Origin: Bacillus badius NBRC 15713
GTDB lineage: Bacteria; Bacillota; Bacilli; Bacillales; Domibacillaceae
Assembly: GCF_001591605.1 (NCBI RefSeq)
Contig: NZ_BCVF01000025.1
Coordinates: 1-60,085, forward strand
DNA length: 60,085 nt
Direction of reading: 5' to 3'
Below the pieces are notes generated by a model, which saw only the letters and a list, made by a program, of their open reading frames with translations, made no database searches and was not told where the DNA came from. The position numbers were made by a program, and so were the translations under genes. Positions 1 through 7,309 of the stretch are shown one piece after another (the first letter of the stretch is position 1; each line of letters begins with the position of its first letter).

Positions 1-28
1 TGGAAATCAACGGCCCGCATTCACAAGT

Positions 29-73
29 CAATTAAAAAGCAAGGCTGCGCAAGGCCGCCTTGCTTTTTAATTG
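29..73. terminator. strong intergenic hairpin, probable terminator
   Basis: A 17-bp perfect stem (29-45 pairing with 57-73) encloses an 11-base loop. The stem is A/T-rich at its base, so a T-rich tail lies on either strand (the right arm contains TTTTTAATT). It probably ends a gene lying left of the window or acts in both directions. The rest of 1-292 shows no convincing coding sequence. Confidence 0.7.
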
Positions 74-292
74 GAGGTTCTATTATTGTTTCCTTTTGAC
101 TTCTCAATGACTTGGATGAGACGAGAGAAGCGGCTTGGTGATTGGCCGCGGAGAGCATTCGTCTGCAACGGAATCAATAGAAAAATCAGCCATGTTGTTT
201 AAGAAAGCCTTATTTGAAATTTAAATGGAAGGACACACTGAGTTGGATAAAGCAGATGACAGTTAATAGATTGAAGTACATCAGAAGGAATT

Positions 293-430
293 TTATTTAT
301 TTACCTCAGAAGATTTCTTTCTGTTCTCAGAAAATAATCTTGGTTTCCTCGATAAGATAGCTAACGAGCTAATAAACACAACACCTAGGACGATAGAAAT
401 AATCCAAGCAAAATAATCGATTGGCTCCAT
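293..430 (-). CDS. small single-span membrane protein, 45 aa, unknown
   Basis: The frame opens with ATG at 430 behind an AAAGGGG ribosome binding site 8 bases upstream and ends at TAA. The protein begins MEPIDYFAW, has one hydrophobic segment at about residues 8-27, then a basic tail (SRKPRLFSENRKK). The likely topology is N-terminus out and C-terminus in. I do not recognise a family. The clean start and hydrophobic pattern make it a probable real gene although it is short. Confidence 0.55.
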   Translation of the reverse strand: MEPIDYFAWIISIVLGVVFISSLAILSRKPRLFSENRKKSSEVNK

Positions 431-530
431 GTGACATTCCCCTTTCTTTTAAATGAGTATGAAGAAAGTATATACATAAACAGAGATTTTATGTTTACCC
501 GGTTTTAAACGAATGTAAACCACCTAAAGC

Positions 531-564
531 AAAATAAAAAACCCCTGAAAAGTTAAGGAGTTTT
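531..564 (-). terminator. terminator for the 72-aa gene
   Basis: On the minus strand AAAACTCCT pairs with AGGGGTTTT across a short loop and is followed by TTATTTT. It lies about 12 bases past the stop codon of the gene at 576-794. Confidence 0.6.
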
Positions 565-575
565 GTAAAAGAACG

Positions 576-794
576 TTAATGAATTAATTTTTCAATGGTT
601 TTTGCGGCTTCCTCTACACATTCGAAATACTTGACTGTTTTACTATCAAGTATTGTGATTTGAAAGGTGGACGTATTTTTCAAACAGCAAACGGACAAAA
701 GAGGATTCTCGCCATTTTTGAAAGTATGGGTAATTTCCACAGCATTATAGTAACGAAGCATCTCCAGTATTTCTTTGAGCTTTTCTACAGACAT
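576..794 (-). CDS. small conserved-type protein, 72 aa, possibly DUF1797/YkuJ-like
   Basis: ATG at 794 follows AAAGGAG with good spacing. The layout is an N-terminal helix (VEKLKEILEMLRYY), a strand pattern around FKNGENPLLSV and TFQITILDS, and a C-terminal helix ending EEAAKTIEKLIH. The order helix, FxKNGE, TFxLxV, helix resembles the YkuJ/DUF1797 fold of Bacillaceae, but the similarity is weak and judged by eye. No signal peptide or membrane segment is present. It has its own terminator, so it is probably a single-gene unit. Function unknown. Confidence 0.6.
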   Translation of the reverse strand: MSVEKLKEILEMLRYYNAVEITHTFKNGENPLLSVCCLKNTSTFQITILDSKTVKYFECVEEAAKTIEKLIH

Positions 795-992
795 CCTAGC
801 ACTCCTTTCTTGAGTTAGTGGAAAGGGACTAAGTGAAATTCCAATAATTTCATTTTCTTTGTTGTAACCAACGATAACACACTTCCTCTGATATTGATAT
901 AAATAAGTTTATAATAGCTGCTGAATAAAGGAGGTTTGTGAATGAATGATGACAATAGTCGTTTTGCTTGAATTTCAGGATGAGGGACTAAG

Positions 993-1023
993 AAAAATGA
1001 TGACCCGGCAATCGCCGGGTCAT
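993..1023 (-). terminator. terminator overlapping the stop codon of the EamA gene
   Basis: A 10-bp perfect stem (1000-1009 with 1014-1023) has a tight AATC loop and a T5 run on the minus strand. The TGA stop of the transporter gene lies inside the stem. Confidence 0.8.
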
Positions 1024-1937
1024 GAAGATAATTGTTTTGAAACGGCGGAAGGCTTTTTGGATTTTTGCGCCGGCTCCTGGACAATGATAACAGCTGAAAT
1101 AACTAGTACAATTCCAATGTATTGCCAAGCATGCAACGTCTCATGAAAGATTAAAAATCCGACCAGGGAAGCTACAACCGGCTCAATGGTCGCTATAATA
1201 GAGGCCTTGCTTGATTCTACTTTGCTTAATCCTTTCGTATAAAGAATGAAAGGAAGTGCCGTAGAAAGAACACCAAGCCCAATGATGTAGCCCCATGCCT
1301 TCATATCAGATAATAAAGCGCCAGCCTGCCAGACTCCGCTAACTGGAATGGACGCCGCCGCCGCAAATAGAAACGTATAAACTGTAACAGTTAACGAATC
1401 ATATTTCTGAAGGGCGAACTTTCCGAATATACTATACAGCGCATAGAAAAAGCCTGAACCGAGGCCGAGAATGAAGCCGTACAAAGAAATTGTCTCATTC
1501 ATATTCGGCAAAATGCCGATCACAAACGAACAGCCAAGAAATGTAATAAACAAGGCAGAGACCTTGCGGGGGGTCAATGCTTCTTTAAAGAACATTCTTG
1601 AGAAAATTGCAACAAAGGCAGGAGCCGTATAAAGAAGAATGGAGGCAATTGAAATAGAAGTTTCCTCGATTGCGCTAAATAGACACCAGTTAAAAAAGAC
1701 AATACTGATAATTCCGGTCCCGACAAAGTATTTACTATCCGCCCAGCGGATGTTTAAAAGCCGCCGGTTTTTAAAAAAAGTATAAGTGACAAGAAGCAAA
1801 GCCGCTGAAAAGGATCGCAAGGCCACGACCTGTCCAGGAGTAAAGCCCATTTCATATAAATAAGTGACGAATACGCCAATAATTCCCCATAAAGCAGCAC
1901 CTAAGCCGATCAGCAGCAGTGCCAGTTTATTATCCAT
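1020..1937 (-). CDS. EamA (DMT superfamily) transporter
   Basis: This is a 305-aa integral membrane protein of the drug/metabolite transporter superfamily, probably exporting a small metabolite or amino acid. It shows about ten hydrophobic segments in two EamA repeats of roughly 140 residues each. The N-terminus LALLLIGLGAALWGIIGVF and the second-repeat motif FILYTKGLSKVESSKASI are typical of the family. The length is normal. The start at 1937 follows GGGAGGG. Substrate cannot be told from sequence. It is monocistronic, with its stop codon inside its own terminator. Confidence 0.92.
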   Translation of the reverse strand: MDNKLALLLIGLGAALWGIIGVFVTYLYEMGFTPGQVVALRSFSAALLLVTYTFFKNRRLLNIRWADSKYFVGTGIISIVFFNWCLFSAIEETSISIASILLYTAPAFVAIFSRMFFKEALTPRKVSALFITFLGCSFVIGILPNMNETISLYGFILGLGSGFFYALYSIFGKFALQKYDSLTVTVYTFLFAAAASIPVSGVWQAGALLSDMKAWGYIIGLGVLSTALPFILYTKGLSKVESSKASIIATIEPVVASLVGFLIFHETLHAWQYIGIVLVISAVIIVQEPAQKSKKPSAVSKQLSS

Positions 1938-2125
1938 CGTTTTCCCTCCCCATTGCTTTCACCTCCTCTATACTAACAAAGATTTTCTGCATTGAATATC
2001 ATCGATCCATAAATAAGGAAAAGGCCGTTCGCGTATCGTGTTAAAGAGGGAAAGGATGAAGGGGTTTTTTTTATGGTTAAGATGAGTAAAAGTTGGAGAG
2101 TCTGTTACAAAAGGAGGCGGCAGCG

Positions 2126-2404
2126 ATGTATGCACAAGGAGATTGGGTAGAAATCAAACACCATTATGCGTCGGGGTATGTGCTTGAATCAGATCATTGC
2201 AGCGCACTTGTCTGTGTAATCAAAAATGGGAGAATTCAAGGGAACAAGCGCTTTAACCATTATGAGATGAATAAAACAAACACTGAACTTCTTCCGGAGG
2301 ATACGAAAGATTTGACACAGCTATACATTAATATGGCATTGGACTCAGATGATAAAAGCTGGTTTCGCTCACTTACGAATGGATCAATGGAAGAAAGTAA
2401 GTGA
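2126..2404 (+). CDS. IDEAL-domain protein
   Basis: A 92-aa cytoplasmic protein. The start at 2126 (MYAQGDWVEIK) is chosen because AAAGGAGGCGG lies directly in front. An earlier in-frame ATG at 2093 has no ribosome binding site. The C-terminal part, LYINMALDSDDKSWFRSLT, matches the short IDEAL domain found in Bacillaceae proteins such as YpiB, where I/L-D-x-A-L-D-xx-D-xx-W/F is typical. The N-terminal half is a small beta-rich region. The molecular role of these proteins is poorly known. Confidence 0.75.
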   Translation: MYAQGDWVEIKHHYASGYVLESDHCSALVCVIKNGRIQGNKRFNHYEMNKTNTELLPEDTKDLTQLYINMALDSDDKSWFRSLTNGSMEESK

Positions 2405-2473
2405 AGAGGCGGTGCCATTCTCATCACAAAATAAGAGCAGAGAAAAACACAGAAGAGGTTCTTGCCGGATAAG

Positions 2474-2503
2474 AAAGCAAAAAGCGCCAGGCTTATGCCT
2501 GGC
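2474..2503 (-). terminator. terminator of the Spo0E-like gene
   Basis: Stem GCCAGGC/GCCTGGC (2486-2492 with 2497-2503) is followed on the minus strand by GCTTTTTGCTTTC. It lies about 45 bases past the stop of the gene at 2549-2734. Confidence 0.65.
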
Positions 2504-2548
2504 CGATGAAGTGAGAAAGGTGTGCACCAGCCGGACCCATTGAGTCTA

Positions 2549-2734
2549 TTACCCGGACCTAGGAAGGCGTGAGCAGGCAACTAGCTGATAATTGTGAATC
2601 AACTCGTCCAATTCCTCACTGTATTTCAGAGTTTCGCAATCACAAAGACTTTTACGGAGACCTGTCGAAACCATCAAGTGACGCACGCTGTTAATTCGGG
2701 TAATTAGCTCATCAAGTGTTTCCTGTATAATCAC
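2549..2734 (-). CDS. Spo0E-like aspartyl-phosphate phosphatase
   Basis: A 61-aa protein of the Spo0E/YisI/YnzD family. Members dephosphorylate response regulators such as Spo0A~P and so delay sporulation. The family signature S-x-E-L-D is present as KYSEELDELIHNYQ in the second helix, and the first helix is ELITRINSVRHLM. The start is GTG at 2734 behind GGGAGG; the ATG seven bases upstream is out of frame. It is paralogous to the gene at 44529-44711, and both are preceded by GTTGTATAAT. Target in this organism is inferred only. Confidence 0.88.
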   Translation of the reverse strand: MIIQETLDELITRINSVRHLMVSTGLRKSLCDCETLKYSEELDELIHNYQLVACSRLPRSG

Positions 2735-2978
2735 TTTTCATCCTCCCTTGCCGGTAAATCGAAAGGACACGCTCGTATGCGGTTGGGTACATTATACAAC
2801 CTTAGAAAGCAAAGAAAAAGATCGAATATTACAAAAGTAATTGAAATAAAAAGAAACTTTGTGCGTTAGAAAAGAGCAAGGACTCCCGTACGGAGTAAAG
2901 ATGAAATAGAACGTCAGGAAAGGGAGGTGCCAGCCATTTCTTGGCGCTCTATTCGCTAAAAAAACAAGCTAAAGCTTC

Positions 2979-3275
2979 TTAAGGTGAAGAGGCAAACCAA
3001 TGCGGCGGATGAATAAGTGCCGGCGGCAGCTTTGTGTTTAGGCTGCCTTTTGCCGCGTTAATTTGCGCCTGGGTGAGAAAAATACTTCCCCTTAAGTCTG
3101 CTCCGCTGAGATCAGCAGAGCTCCTCTTAAATCTGTTCCCAATTGAAAGCAAAATCAGATGAAGCGGCAAAAGGCAAGGCGACATAACATAAGCCAAAAC
3201 AGTTTTTGCAGTCAGCATGAAAATCACTGCGGCGAGTATGAAGCAATACATCTGTGCGATTAGACAAGAGGGCAC
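2979..3275 (-). pseudogene. decayed pentapeptide-repeat protein
   Basis: The C-terminal 45 residues (ADLSGADLRGS, then FLTQAQINAAKGSLNTKLP) are the typical end of Bacillaceae pentapeptide-repeat proteins. Upstream the repeat pattern continues only in another frame (GTDLRGALLI), so at least one frameshift separates them. Residues further upstream in the open frame do not form pentapeptides. A normal member has well over 150 residues, so this is a truncated, frameshifted remnant. The 5' boundary is uncertain. Confidence 0.7.
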
Positions 3276-3435
3276 TTCCTTTAACTCTAAACCGCTTAAA
3301 TAATAGAGAGTTCTTTATTTAGAATATTCTTTTAATTACTTCATAGTATCATCCATAAATTGGACGGTCAATGCTTGTCTGGAACCGTTATCATCCAGCG
3401 TCATTCAATCAGTACGAAAAAGGGCGGACCGGAGG

Positions 3436-3720
3436 TTATTCACGCCTCACTTTTTTCAAGTACGAGCGTATACTTGTTTTCAGAGAGGCGTAAGAACCAA
3501 TTGCAGCATAGCCGTAGAACCAGCCCATAAACAATCCGGCTATCCAATGTCCTCTATGGCTGATAAAGACTGAAATCAAAAGCCCAATTGAAAGAGCGAC
3601 AAGCGGGACCAGCGATTTAGGTATCTTAAAAAACATTTTAATCAGCTGGGTTAATACGATTACAGCAGGAACGGCAATAACGGCGTCCCAAAAGTTTGTA
3701 TGTATAGTAGGGAAATCCAT
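3436..3720 (-). CDS. small membrane protein, holin-like
   Basis: A 94-aa protein with three hydrophobic segments (about residues 11-31, 37-54 and 58-78) and a basic C-terminus (SYLKKVRRE). The start at 3720 follows AAAGGCGG. The size, three spans and charged tail resemble small phage-type holins, but no lysin or phage gene is next to it, so this is only a resemblance. It could equally be an ordinary small membrane protein of unknown role. Confidence 0.6.
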   Translation of the reverse strand: MDFPTIHTNFWDAVIAVPAVIVLTQLIKMFFKIPKSLVPLVALSIGLLISVFISHRGHWIAGLFMGWFYGYAAIGSYASLKTSIRSYLKKVRRE

Positions 3721-3805
3721 TCATACACCGCCTTTCAGTTCTAGTATGAGTGGATTTCCCTTAATCTATCCAGAAGAAGAGCTTCTTTTCTGGATATTCC
3801 TGCTT

Positions 3806-4051
3806 TCATCGCTTTATAGGGCGCTCCAGCGTGAGAATTTCATCTTCTATTGAGGAGAATTGCTGTTCAACAATAAACCTTGCATCTGAGACAGCGGCGT
3901 TATAAAAATGGGGAGCAAGCGTCCCTGTAACAAAATCTAACACTCTTTCGGCAGCAAACTGAGTGATTTCCTCGTCTCTTTCTTGCGAAAAAAACGATTG
4001 AATATCCGCAATCATTATTTCTCGTTGTTCTTTTGTCAGCTTGATAAACAA
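3806..4051 (-). CDS. DUF2164 family protein
   Basis: An 81-aa cytoplasmic protein. The start is TTG at 4051 because AAGGAGGAG lies immediately upstream; an earlier ATG at 4093 has no such site. The sequence IKLTKEQREIMI, ERDEEITQFAAERVLDF and LAPHFYNAAVSDA matches the DUF2164 family, in which the LAPHFYNxGVxDA segment is the conserved core. These proteins are mostly helical and of unknown function. Confidence 0.85.
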   Translation of the reverse strand: MFIKLTKEQREIMIADIQSFFSQERDEEITQFAAERVLDFVTGTLAPHFYNAAVSDARFIVEQQFSSIEDEILTLERPIKR

Positions 4052-4204
4052 ATCTTCTCCTCCTTGAAAGCTTTTATTACTGTAACTATACATCGCAGCA
4101 ACGGAAAATAATAGGTTTTATTGAGTCAAAAAGGAGCAGAGCCCTATAGCAGCAGATAAGGCACGAAATTAGTCGAAAAGTTTATGGGAATAACCCCTTC
4201 ACTT

Positions 4205-4218
4205 TGTAAGCGCTTTCT
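4205..4218 (+). promoter_or_regulatory. candidate catabolite response element (cre)
   Basis: TGTAAGCGCTTTCT matches the CcpA operator consensus (TGWAANCGNTNWCA) at all but the last position. It overlaps the -35/-10 interval of a possible promoter whose -10 is TATTAT or TATAGT at 4219-4226, a position expected for repression. The next gene is the 41-aa open frame at 4309. Confidence 0.6.
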
Positions 4219-4308
4219 ATTATAGTGGAAGTAGGAGCAGTTTTTATCCGGCGCTCCGGCAGCATGAATAGAAGAAAAGTTTAATTTAGAAGTGGAGGGA
4301 GAATAACA

Positions 4309-4434
4309 ATGAGAAAGCATGAACTGACACTTTCCAGTTTCATTCATAAAGATCAATTTGACTTGAACGCTTATGTTGTTTATTTATTTCGTAAATTTTC
4401 AAATGAGGCGCCTAAACATTCGGGGGCAAAATAA
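4309..4434 (+). CDS. small protein, 41 aa, possibly CcpA-controlled
   Basis: ATG at 4309 is preceded by GGAGGGAGAATAACA, an excellent ribosome binding site. The product, starting MRKHELTLSSF and ending EAPKHSGAK, is basic with a short aromatic middle (NAYVVYLFRKF) that could be an amphipathic helix. I recognise no family. The putative cre and promoter 90 bases upstream suggest it is switched by carbon source. It is too short to be sure without conservation data. Confidence 0.45.
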   Translation: MRKHELTLSSFIHKDQFDLNAYVVYLFRKFSNEAPKHSGAK

Positions 4435-4478
4435 AGGAAGGATCAGCAGGCTTCCGAAATGGTTCCTCATGAGGATTT

Positions 4479-4625
4479 TCAAGTTTCGCTGGTGAGTTCC
4501 TTGAAAATATCTTGTTTAATGGCTGTATAATCTATGTAAAAGTAAAAAGGGGTAAGCCCTTCGCCATCTTTTAAAAAACTCATATTTACTCTTTCTCTGG
4601 CACTTATCTTCTTTATTCTCTCCAA
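4479..4625 (-). other. coding-looking stretch, possible small gene or remnant
   Basis: This lies in the 448-base gap between genes at 4434 and 4883. A 48-codon minus-strand frame (from TTG at 4625, or 34 codons from ATG) encodes a plausible-looking sequence including ERIKKISARERVN and FYFYIDYTAIKQDIFKEL. The ribosome binding site is weak (AGAAAGAG before the ATG). Just upstream another frame looks coding too (SLRRKARLAKPAWGKLF, MIIELERVI), as in a frameshifted old gene. Nothing else is seen in the gap. Confidence 0.25.
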
Positions 4626-4882
4626 CAGCAGATGACTCTTTCTAATTCAATGATCATTGCGCCTTGTGCAGGTTTGAAGAGCTTCCCCCACGCCGGCTTT
4701 GCCAATCGAGCTTTTCTGCGTAGTGATTTTAGATTTTGCCCCTCTCCTTGTCTTTATTCCTGATTTGTTGTTTGAATGATCTAGTTATACAGCTAATGAT
4801 CCTTCTATTGCTTATTACATGAACGATACATGATACAATCAATAAAGAAGAGTATGAGTCAGTAGAAGGAGAAGCTGCAGAA

Positions 4883-5425
4883 ATGGGAACACTAGTCAAT
4901 CAACAATTTAATAGAATCATAGAAAGAAAAATAAAGTATGATTCTACGATTGTCGAACACGCGTGCAGGCTGCTAAAAGCCTGCGATCAAACAGCGGTTC
5001 TCTTCCACAAAATACAATATACCTTTACAATGACTGCTGAGCAGGTAAAGTTAACGATCCCTAAAGGCAGCTATACGATTGCCTACTATTGGAAGGATCG
5101 GCCGTATAATTTGTATATTTGGAGAGATGGCAATGGCGCTTATTTAGGGGCTTATTTCAACATTGTCCGGCAGACAAAGCTAACGGATCAGTTCCTCTCT
5201 TTCGAAGATCTAATCATTGATATTATGGTTCTTCCGAATGGCACTTATTTTATTTTAGATGAGGACGAGCTGCCGGAGCCGATTGAACAATTTGAGAATG
5301 GAACGGTGCACCGAACATTGCAGGCATTTATCCATTCTATGCCGGTAATTCTCGACCAACTTATTTTAGAAAGCGAGCATACATATGCCCATCAATGGCT
5401 TTTGCCGTTGTTACACGGTTATTAG
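4883..5425 (+). CDS. DUF402 domain protein (FomD/Ntdp-like)
   Basis: A 180-aa cytoplasmic protein of the DUF402/FomD superfamily. The conserved block YNLYIWRDGNGAYLGAYFNIVR followed by LSFEDLIIDIMVLPNG and LDEDELPE is characteristic; the acidic residues in it coordinate divalent metal in characterised members, some of which hydrolyse nucleoside di/triphosphates. The C-terminal helix covers the last 40 residues. The start follows GTAGAAGGAGAAG. It is monocistronic with a strong terminator. The exact substrate is unknown. Confidence 0.85.
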   Translation: MGTLVNQQFNRIIERKIKYDSTIVEHACRLLKACDQTAVLFHKIQYTFTMTAEQVKLTIPKGSYTIAYYWKDRPYNLYIWRDGNGAYLGAYFNIVRQTKLTDQFLSFEDLIIDIMVLPNGTYFILDEDELPEPIEQFENGTVHRTLQAFIHSMPVILDQLILESEHTYAHQWLLPLLHGY

Positions 5426-5490
5426 TTTTTTCGGCTCATGTTTTAAAATGGGAGAAAAAGGCGATAAAGGCCTGAAACTTTATCAGGCTA

Positions 5491-5537
5491 AAATGCAGCT
5501 GGTTAGTCATTCTGTCACCAACCAGCTGCATTTTTCT
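5491..5537 (+). terminator. rho-independent terminator of the DUF402 gene
   Basis: A 14-bp perfect stem (5491-5504 with 5520-5533) is followed by a T-rich tail TTTTTCT. Confidence 0.92.
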
Positions 5538-5583
5538 ATTGCGGGCACTTTTTAAGAACTGCTGCAGGAGGCAGTTAAAATCT

Positions 5584-5612
5584 TTGACATCTCCCTAGTT
5601 GTATCATAATAT
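5584..5612 (+). promoter_or_regulatory. sigma-A promoter of the rhodanese gene
   Basis: The -35 box TTGACA is at 5584-5589 and the -10 box TAATAT at 5607-5612, with a 17-base spacer. A CsoR/CstR-type palindrome begins at the end of the -10 box. Confidence 0.75.
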
Positions 5613-5625
5613 ACCCTTAGGGGTA
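5611..5625 (+). promoter_or_regulatory. CsoR/CstR-type operator
   Basis: ATACCCTTAGGGGTA is a near-perfect palindrome of the C/G-tract type bound by CsoR-family repressors. CstR, the persulfide-sensing member, uses such boxes in front of rhodanese and sulfur-detoxification genes. It overlaps the -10 box and start site, where repressor binding would block transcription. No csoR/cstR gene is in the window. Confidence 0.65.
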
Positions 5626-5667
5626 AATGGATGCAAAAAATTATAAATAAACAAAGGAGGTATCACC

Positions 5668-5967
5668 ATGTTTCCTGAAATTTTGCCGGAGGAAGTGGAA
5701 AGGCTGCTGCAAGAACATAAAAATATCTGTGTGCTTGATGTAAGAGAAGCTGGCGAGGTAGCCGCAGGGAAAATTCCCGGCGCTATGCATCTTCCGCTGG
5801 GACAGGTGCTCACACGTGCAAAGGAGCTAGATCCAGACAAGGAGTATATTGTTGTGTGCCGCAGCGGCAATCGAAGCAGTTTAGCTTGTGAATGGCTGAC
5901 TGAAAAAGGATTAAAAGTAAAAAATATGACTGGCGGCATGAACGGCTGGACTGGCGCTGCAGAATAA
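5668..5967 (+). CDS. single-domain rhodanese sulfurtransferase
   Basis: A 99-aa cytoplasmic rhodanese. Cys64 in the loop CRSGNRSS is the persulfide-carrying catalytic residue; VLDVREAGE and GKIPGAMHLPL are the other conserved motifs. It transfers sulfane sulfur between small thiols or proteins. The start follows AAAGGAGG. The CsoR/CstR-type operator in its promoter argues for induction by reactive sulfur species. A hairpin follows directly and a methyltransferase gene lies 69 bases downstream on the same strand. Confidence 0.93.
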   Translation: MFPEILPEEVERLLQEHKNICVLDVREAGEVAAGKIPGAMHLPLGQVLTRAKELDPDKEYIVVCRSGNRSSLACEWLTEKGLKVKNMTGGMNGWTGAAE

Positions 5968-6000
5968 GGAAAGGGCGCTTGCGAAAGCGCCCTTTCCTTA
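5965..6000 (+). terminator. hairpin between rhodanese and methyltransferase
   Basis: A 16-bp perfect stem (5965-5980 with 5985-6000) with a GCGA tetraloop begins at the rhodanese stop codon. There is no T-run on the plus strand, so it may be a partial terminator or an mRNA-stabilising hairpin inside an operon. Confidence 0.6.
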
Positions 6001-6035
6001 TAGAAGACTCTATCGGCCGTAAAGGAGAGAGAAGG

Positions 6036-6638
6036 ATGAATAAGTGGAATGAACGCTTTAAAAGTGAAAAATATGTATATGGAACAGCACCAAACGAATT
6101 TTTAGAAGAAACGCAGCAAAAATTGCAGTTATCAGGAGAAGCATTGGCTATTGCAGAAGGAGAGGGGCGCAATGCTGTTTTTTTAGCTGAGCAAGGAATG
6201 AAGGTGACTGCCTGGGATTATGCACCATCCGGGCTGGAGAAAACAAAGAAATTAGCAAAAGCAAGGGGAACGGCTGTTCAAACGGAGCTGATGGACTTGG
6301 AAGAAGCTCAATGGGAGGGGGACCGCTGGGATGAGGTTGTGTGTATATTCGGTCATTTTCCAGAAAAGCTGCGCCGCCAAACGTTTCTTGGCATTAAGGA
6401 AGCAGTAAAGCCTAGAGGATACTTTGTTGCGGAGGTATATTCTCTTTGCCAATTGTCTTACAAGAGCGGGGGTCCCAAAGACAGTCGCTTTTTATATGCG
6501 CCAGAGGAGTTTTGGAGCGTGTTTTCCGATTGGCGTATTGTACATTTTTTTATGGGGGAAGTGGTCCGTCATGAAGGAGAGTTGCACAACGGATTATCTC
6601 ATGTCATCCAATTTGTGGGCCAAAAACCTGAAAAGTGA
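6036..6638 (+). CDS. class I SAM-dependent methyltransferase
   Basis: A 200-aa methyltransferase. The start at 6036 (MNKWNERFKSEKYVYG) follows AAAGGAGAGAGAAGG; an earlier in-frame ATG at 5979 lies inside the preceding hairpin. The N-terminal WNERFxxxxYxYGxxPN motif and EGEGRNAVFLAEQG SAM-binding loop are those of the TehB/thiol-methyltransferase-like group. Its place behind a sulfur-regulated rhodanese suggests a thiol or sulfide substrate, but that is inference. No membrane segment. Confidence 0.85.
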   Translation: MNKWNERFKSEKYVYGTAPNEFLEETQQKLQLSGEALAIAEGEGRNAVFLAEQGMKVTAWDYAPSGLEKTKKLAKARGTAVQTELMDLEEAQWEGDRWDEVVCIFGHFPEKLRRQTFLGIKEAVKPRGYFVAEVYSLCQLSYKSGGPKDSRFLYAPEEFWSVFSDWRIVHFFMGEVVRHEGELHNGLSHVIQFVGQKPEK

Positions 6639-6690
6639 AGAGAGATCATCCTATGCTGCCTGGCAGCTGAACTGGGCACAGAGAAAGCAC

Positions 6691-6726
6691 TTCACGCCGG
6701 CCGAAGAGAATCGGACGGCGTGTGAA
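6691..6726. terminator. hairpin between convergent methyltransferase and OsmC genes
   Basis: An imperfect GC-rich stem centred on CACGCCG/CGGCGTG lies between the stop codons of two convergent genes. There is no clear T-run on either side; possible bidirectional terminator. Confidence 0.45.
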
Positions 6727-6735
6727 AGAACTTGA

Positions 6736-7227
6736 TTATTGGATAATCAGCTGAATGTCTTTTTTCAAGCTGGATAGGACAGGAGATTTTGCTAAAGCAG
6801 CCTGTGCAATTTCTTTCAATTCTTCTTTTGGAGCTTCCGCGTCTGCTCTTAATGTGATAACCGGGTTTAGAATTCCTCCGTCTCCTTCTTCCATGCCAAG
6901 AAAAACAGCCGCATTTAAATCTGCTTTAATTTCAACATCTACGCTTTTCAATGGAATGCCTTTTTCGCTGGCCATTACTTCAAAGGTAATAGCAAAACAG
7001 CTCCCGGCTGCCCCGATAAGATATTCTACCGGATTAGGCGCTTGATCTGTGCCGCCCAGTGTTTCCGGCTCATCTGTAAGAATTGGGTCAAAATCCCGGA
7101 TAGTCACTTTATTTTGCACACCGGTTTGCCACTGGATTTGTGCTTGCCAGCTCCTGATTTTCAACGCTGGATTTTCCTTGATGGCACTTGCTGTTTGCTG
7201 TGCTGCTGCGAGTGAAATTTGATTCAT
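6736..7227 (-). CDS. OsmC-family protein lacking the second peroxidatic cysteine
   Basis: A 163-aa OsmC-like protein. OsmC/Ohr enzymes reduce organic hydroperoxides with two cysteines. The first is present, Cys77 in GAAGSCFA. The second, normally in a CP(V/I)S motif, is replaced by serine (AKSPVLSSL). So it may bind ligands or act as a one-Cys enzyme. The start follows GAGGAGG. A Crp/Fnr-type regulator gene lies directly upstream on the same strand, with an operator-like palindrome between them. Confidence 0.88.
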   Translation of the reverse strand: MNQISLAAAQQTASAIKENPALKIRSWQAQIQWQTGVQNKVTIRDFDPILTDEPETLGGTDQAPNPVEYLIGAAGSCFAITFEVMASEKGIPLKSVDVEIKADLNAAVFLGMEEGDGGILNPVITLRADAEAPKEELKEIAQAALAKSPVLSSLKKDIQLIIQ

Positions 7228-7286
7228 TATGCATCCTCCTCAATGATTATGTCACATTGATCATACAGGAGGCGGGCAGCTGCTGT

Positions 7287-7304
7287 ATGTAAGGCTCCTT
7301 ACAT
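7287..7304 (-). promoter_or_regulatory. Crp/Fnr-type operator upstream of the OsmC gene
   Basis: A perfect inverted repeat with core TGTAA-GGCTCC-TTACA has the 5-6-5 spacing of Crp/Fnr-family sites. It lies between the regulator gene (7310) and the OsmC start (7227). Its centre is roughly 55 bases upstream of the start site implied by a CATAAT -10 box at 7246-7251, a position typical for activation. No T-run follows, so it is not a simple terminator. Confidence 0.55.
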
Positions 7305-7309
7305 CTGCT

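Noticed and set aside
942-971. Nine-codon frame (MNDDNSRFA) behind a perfect AAAGGAGG site
   Set aside because: Too short to defend, no regulated gene follows on the same strand, and it runs into the convergent terminator of the EamA gene.
3436-3720. Holin plus GH25 lysin as a phage lysis module
   Set aside because: The two genes are about 19 kb apart with unrelated genes between them, and no phage structural genes are present.
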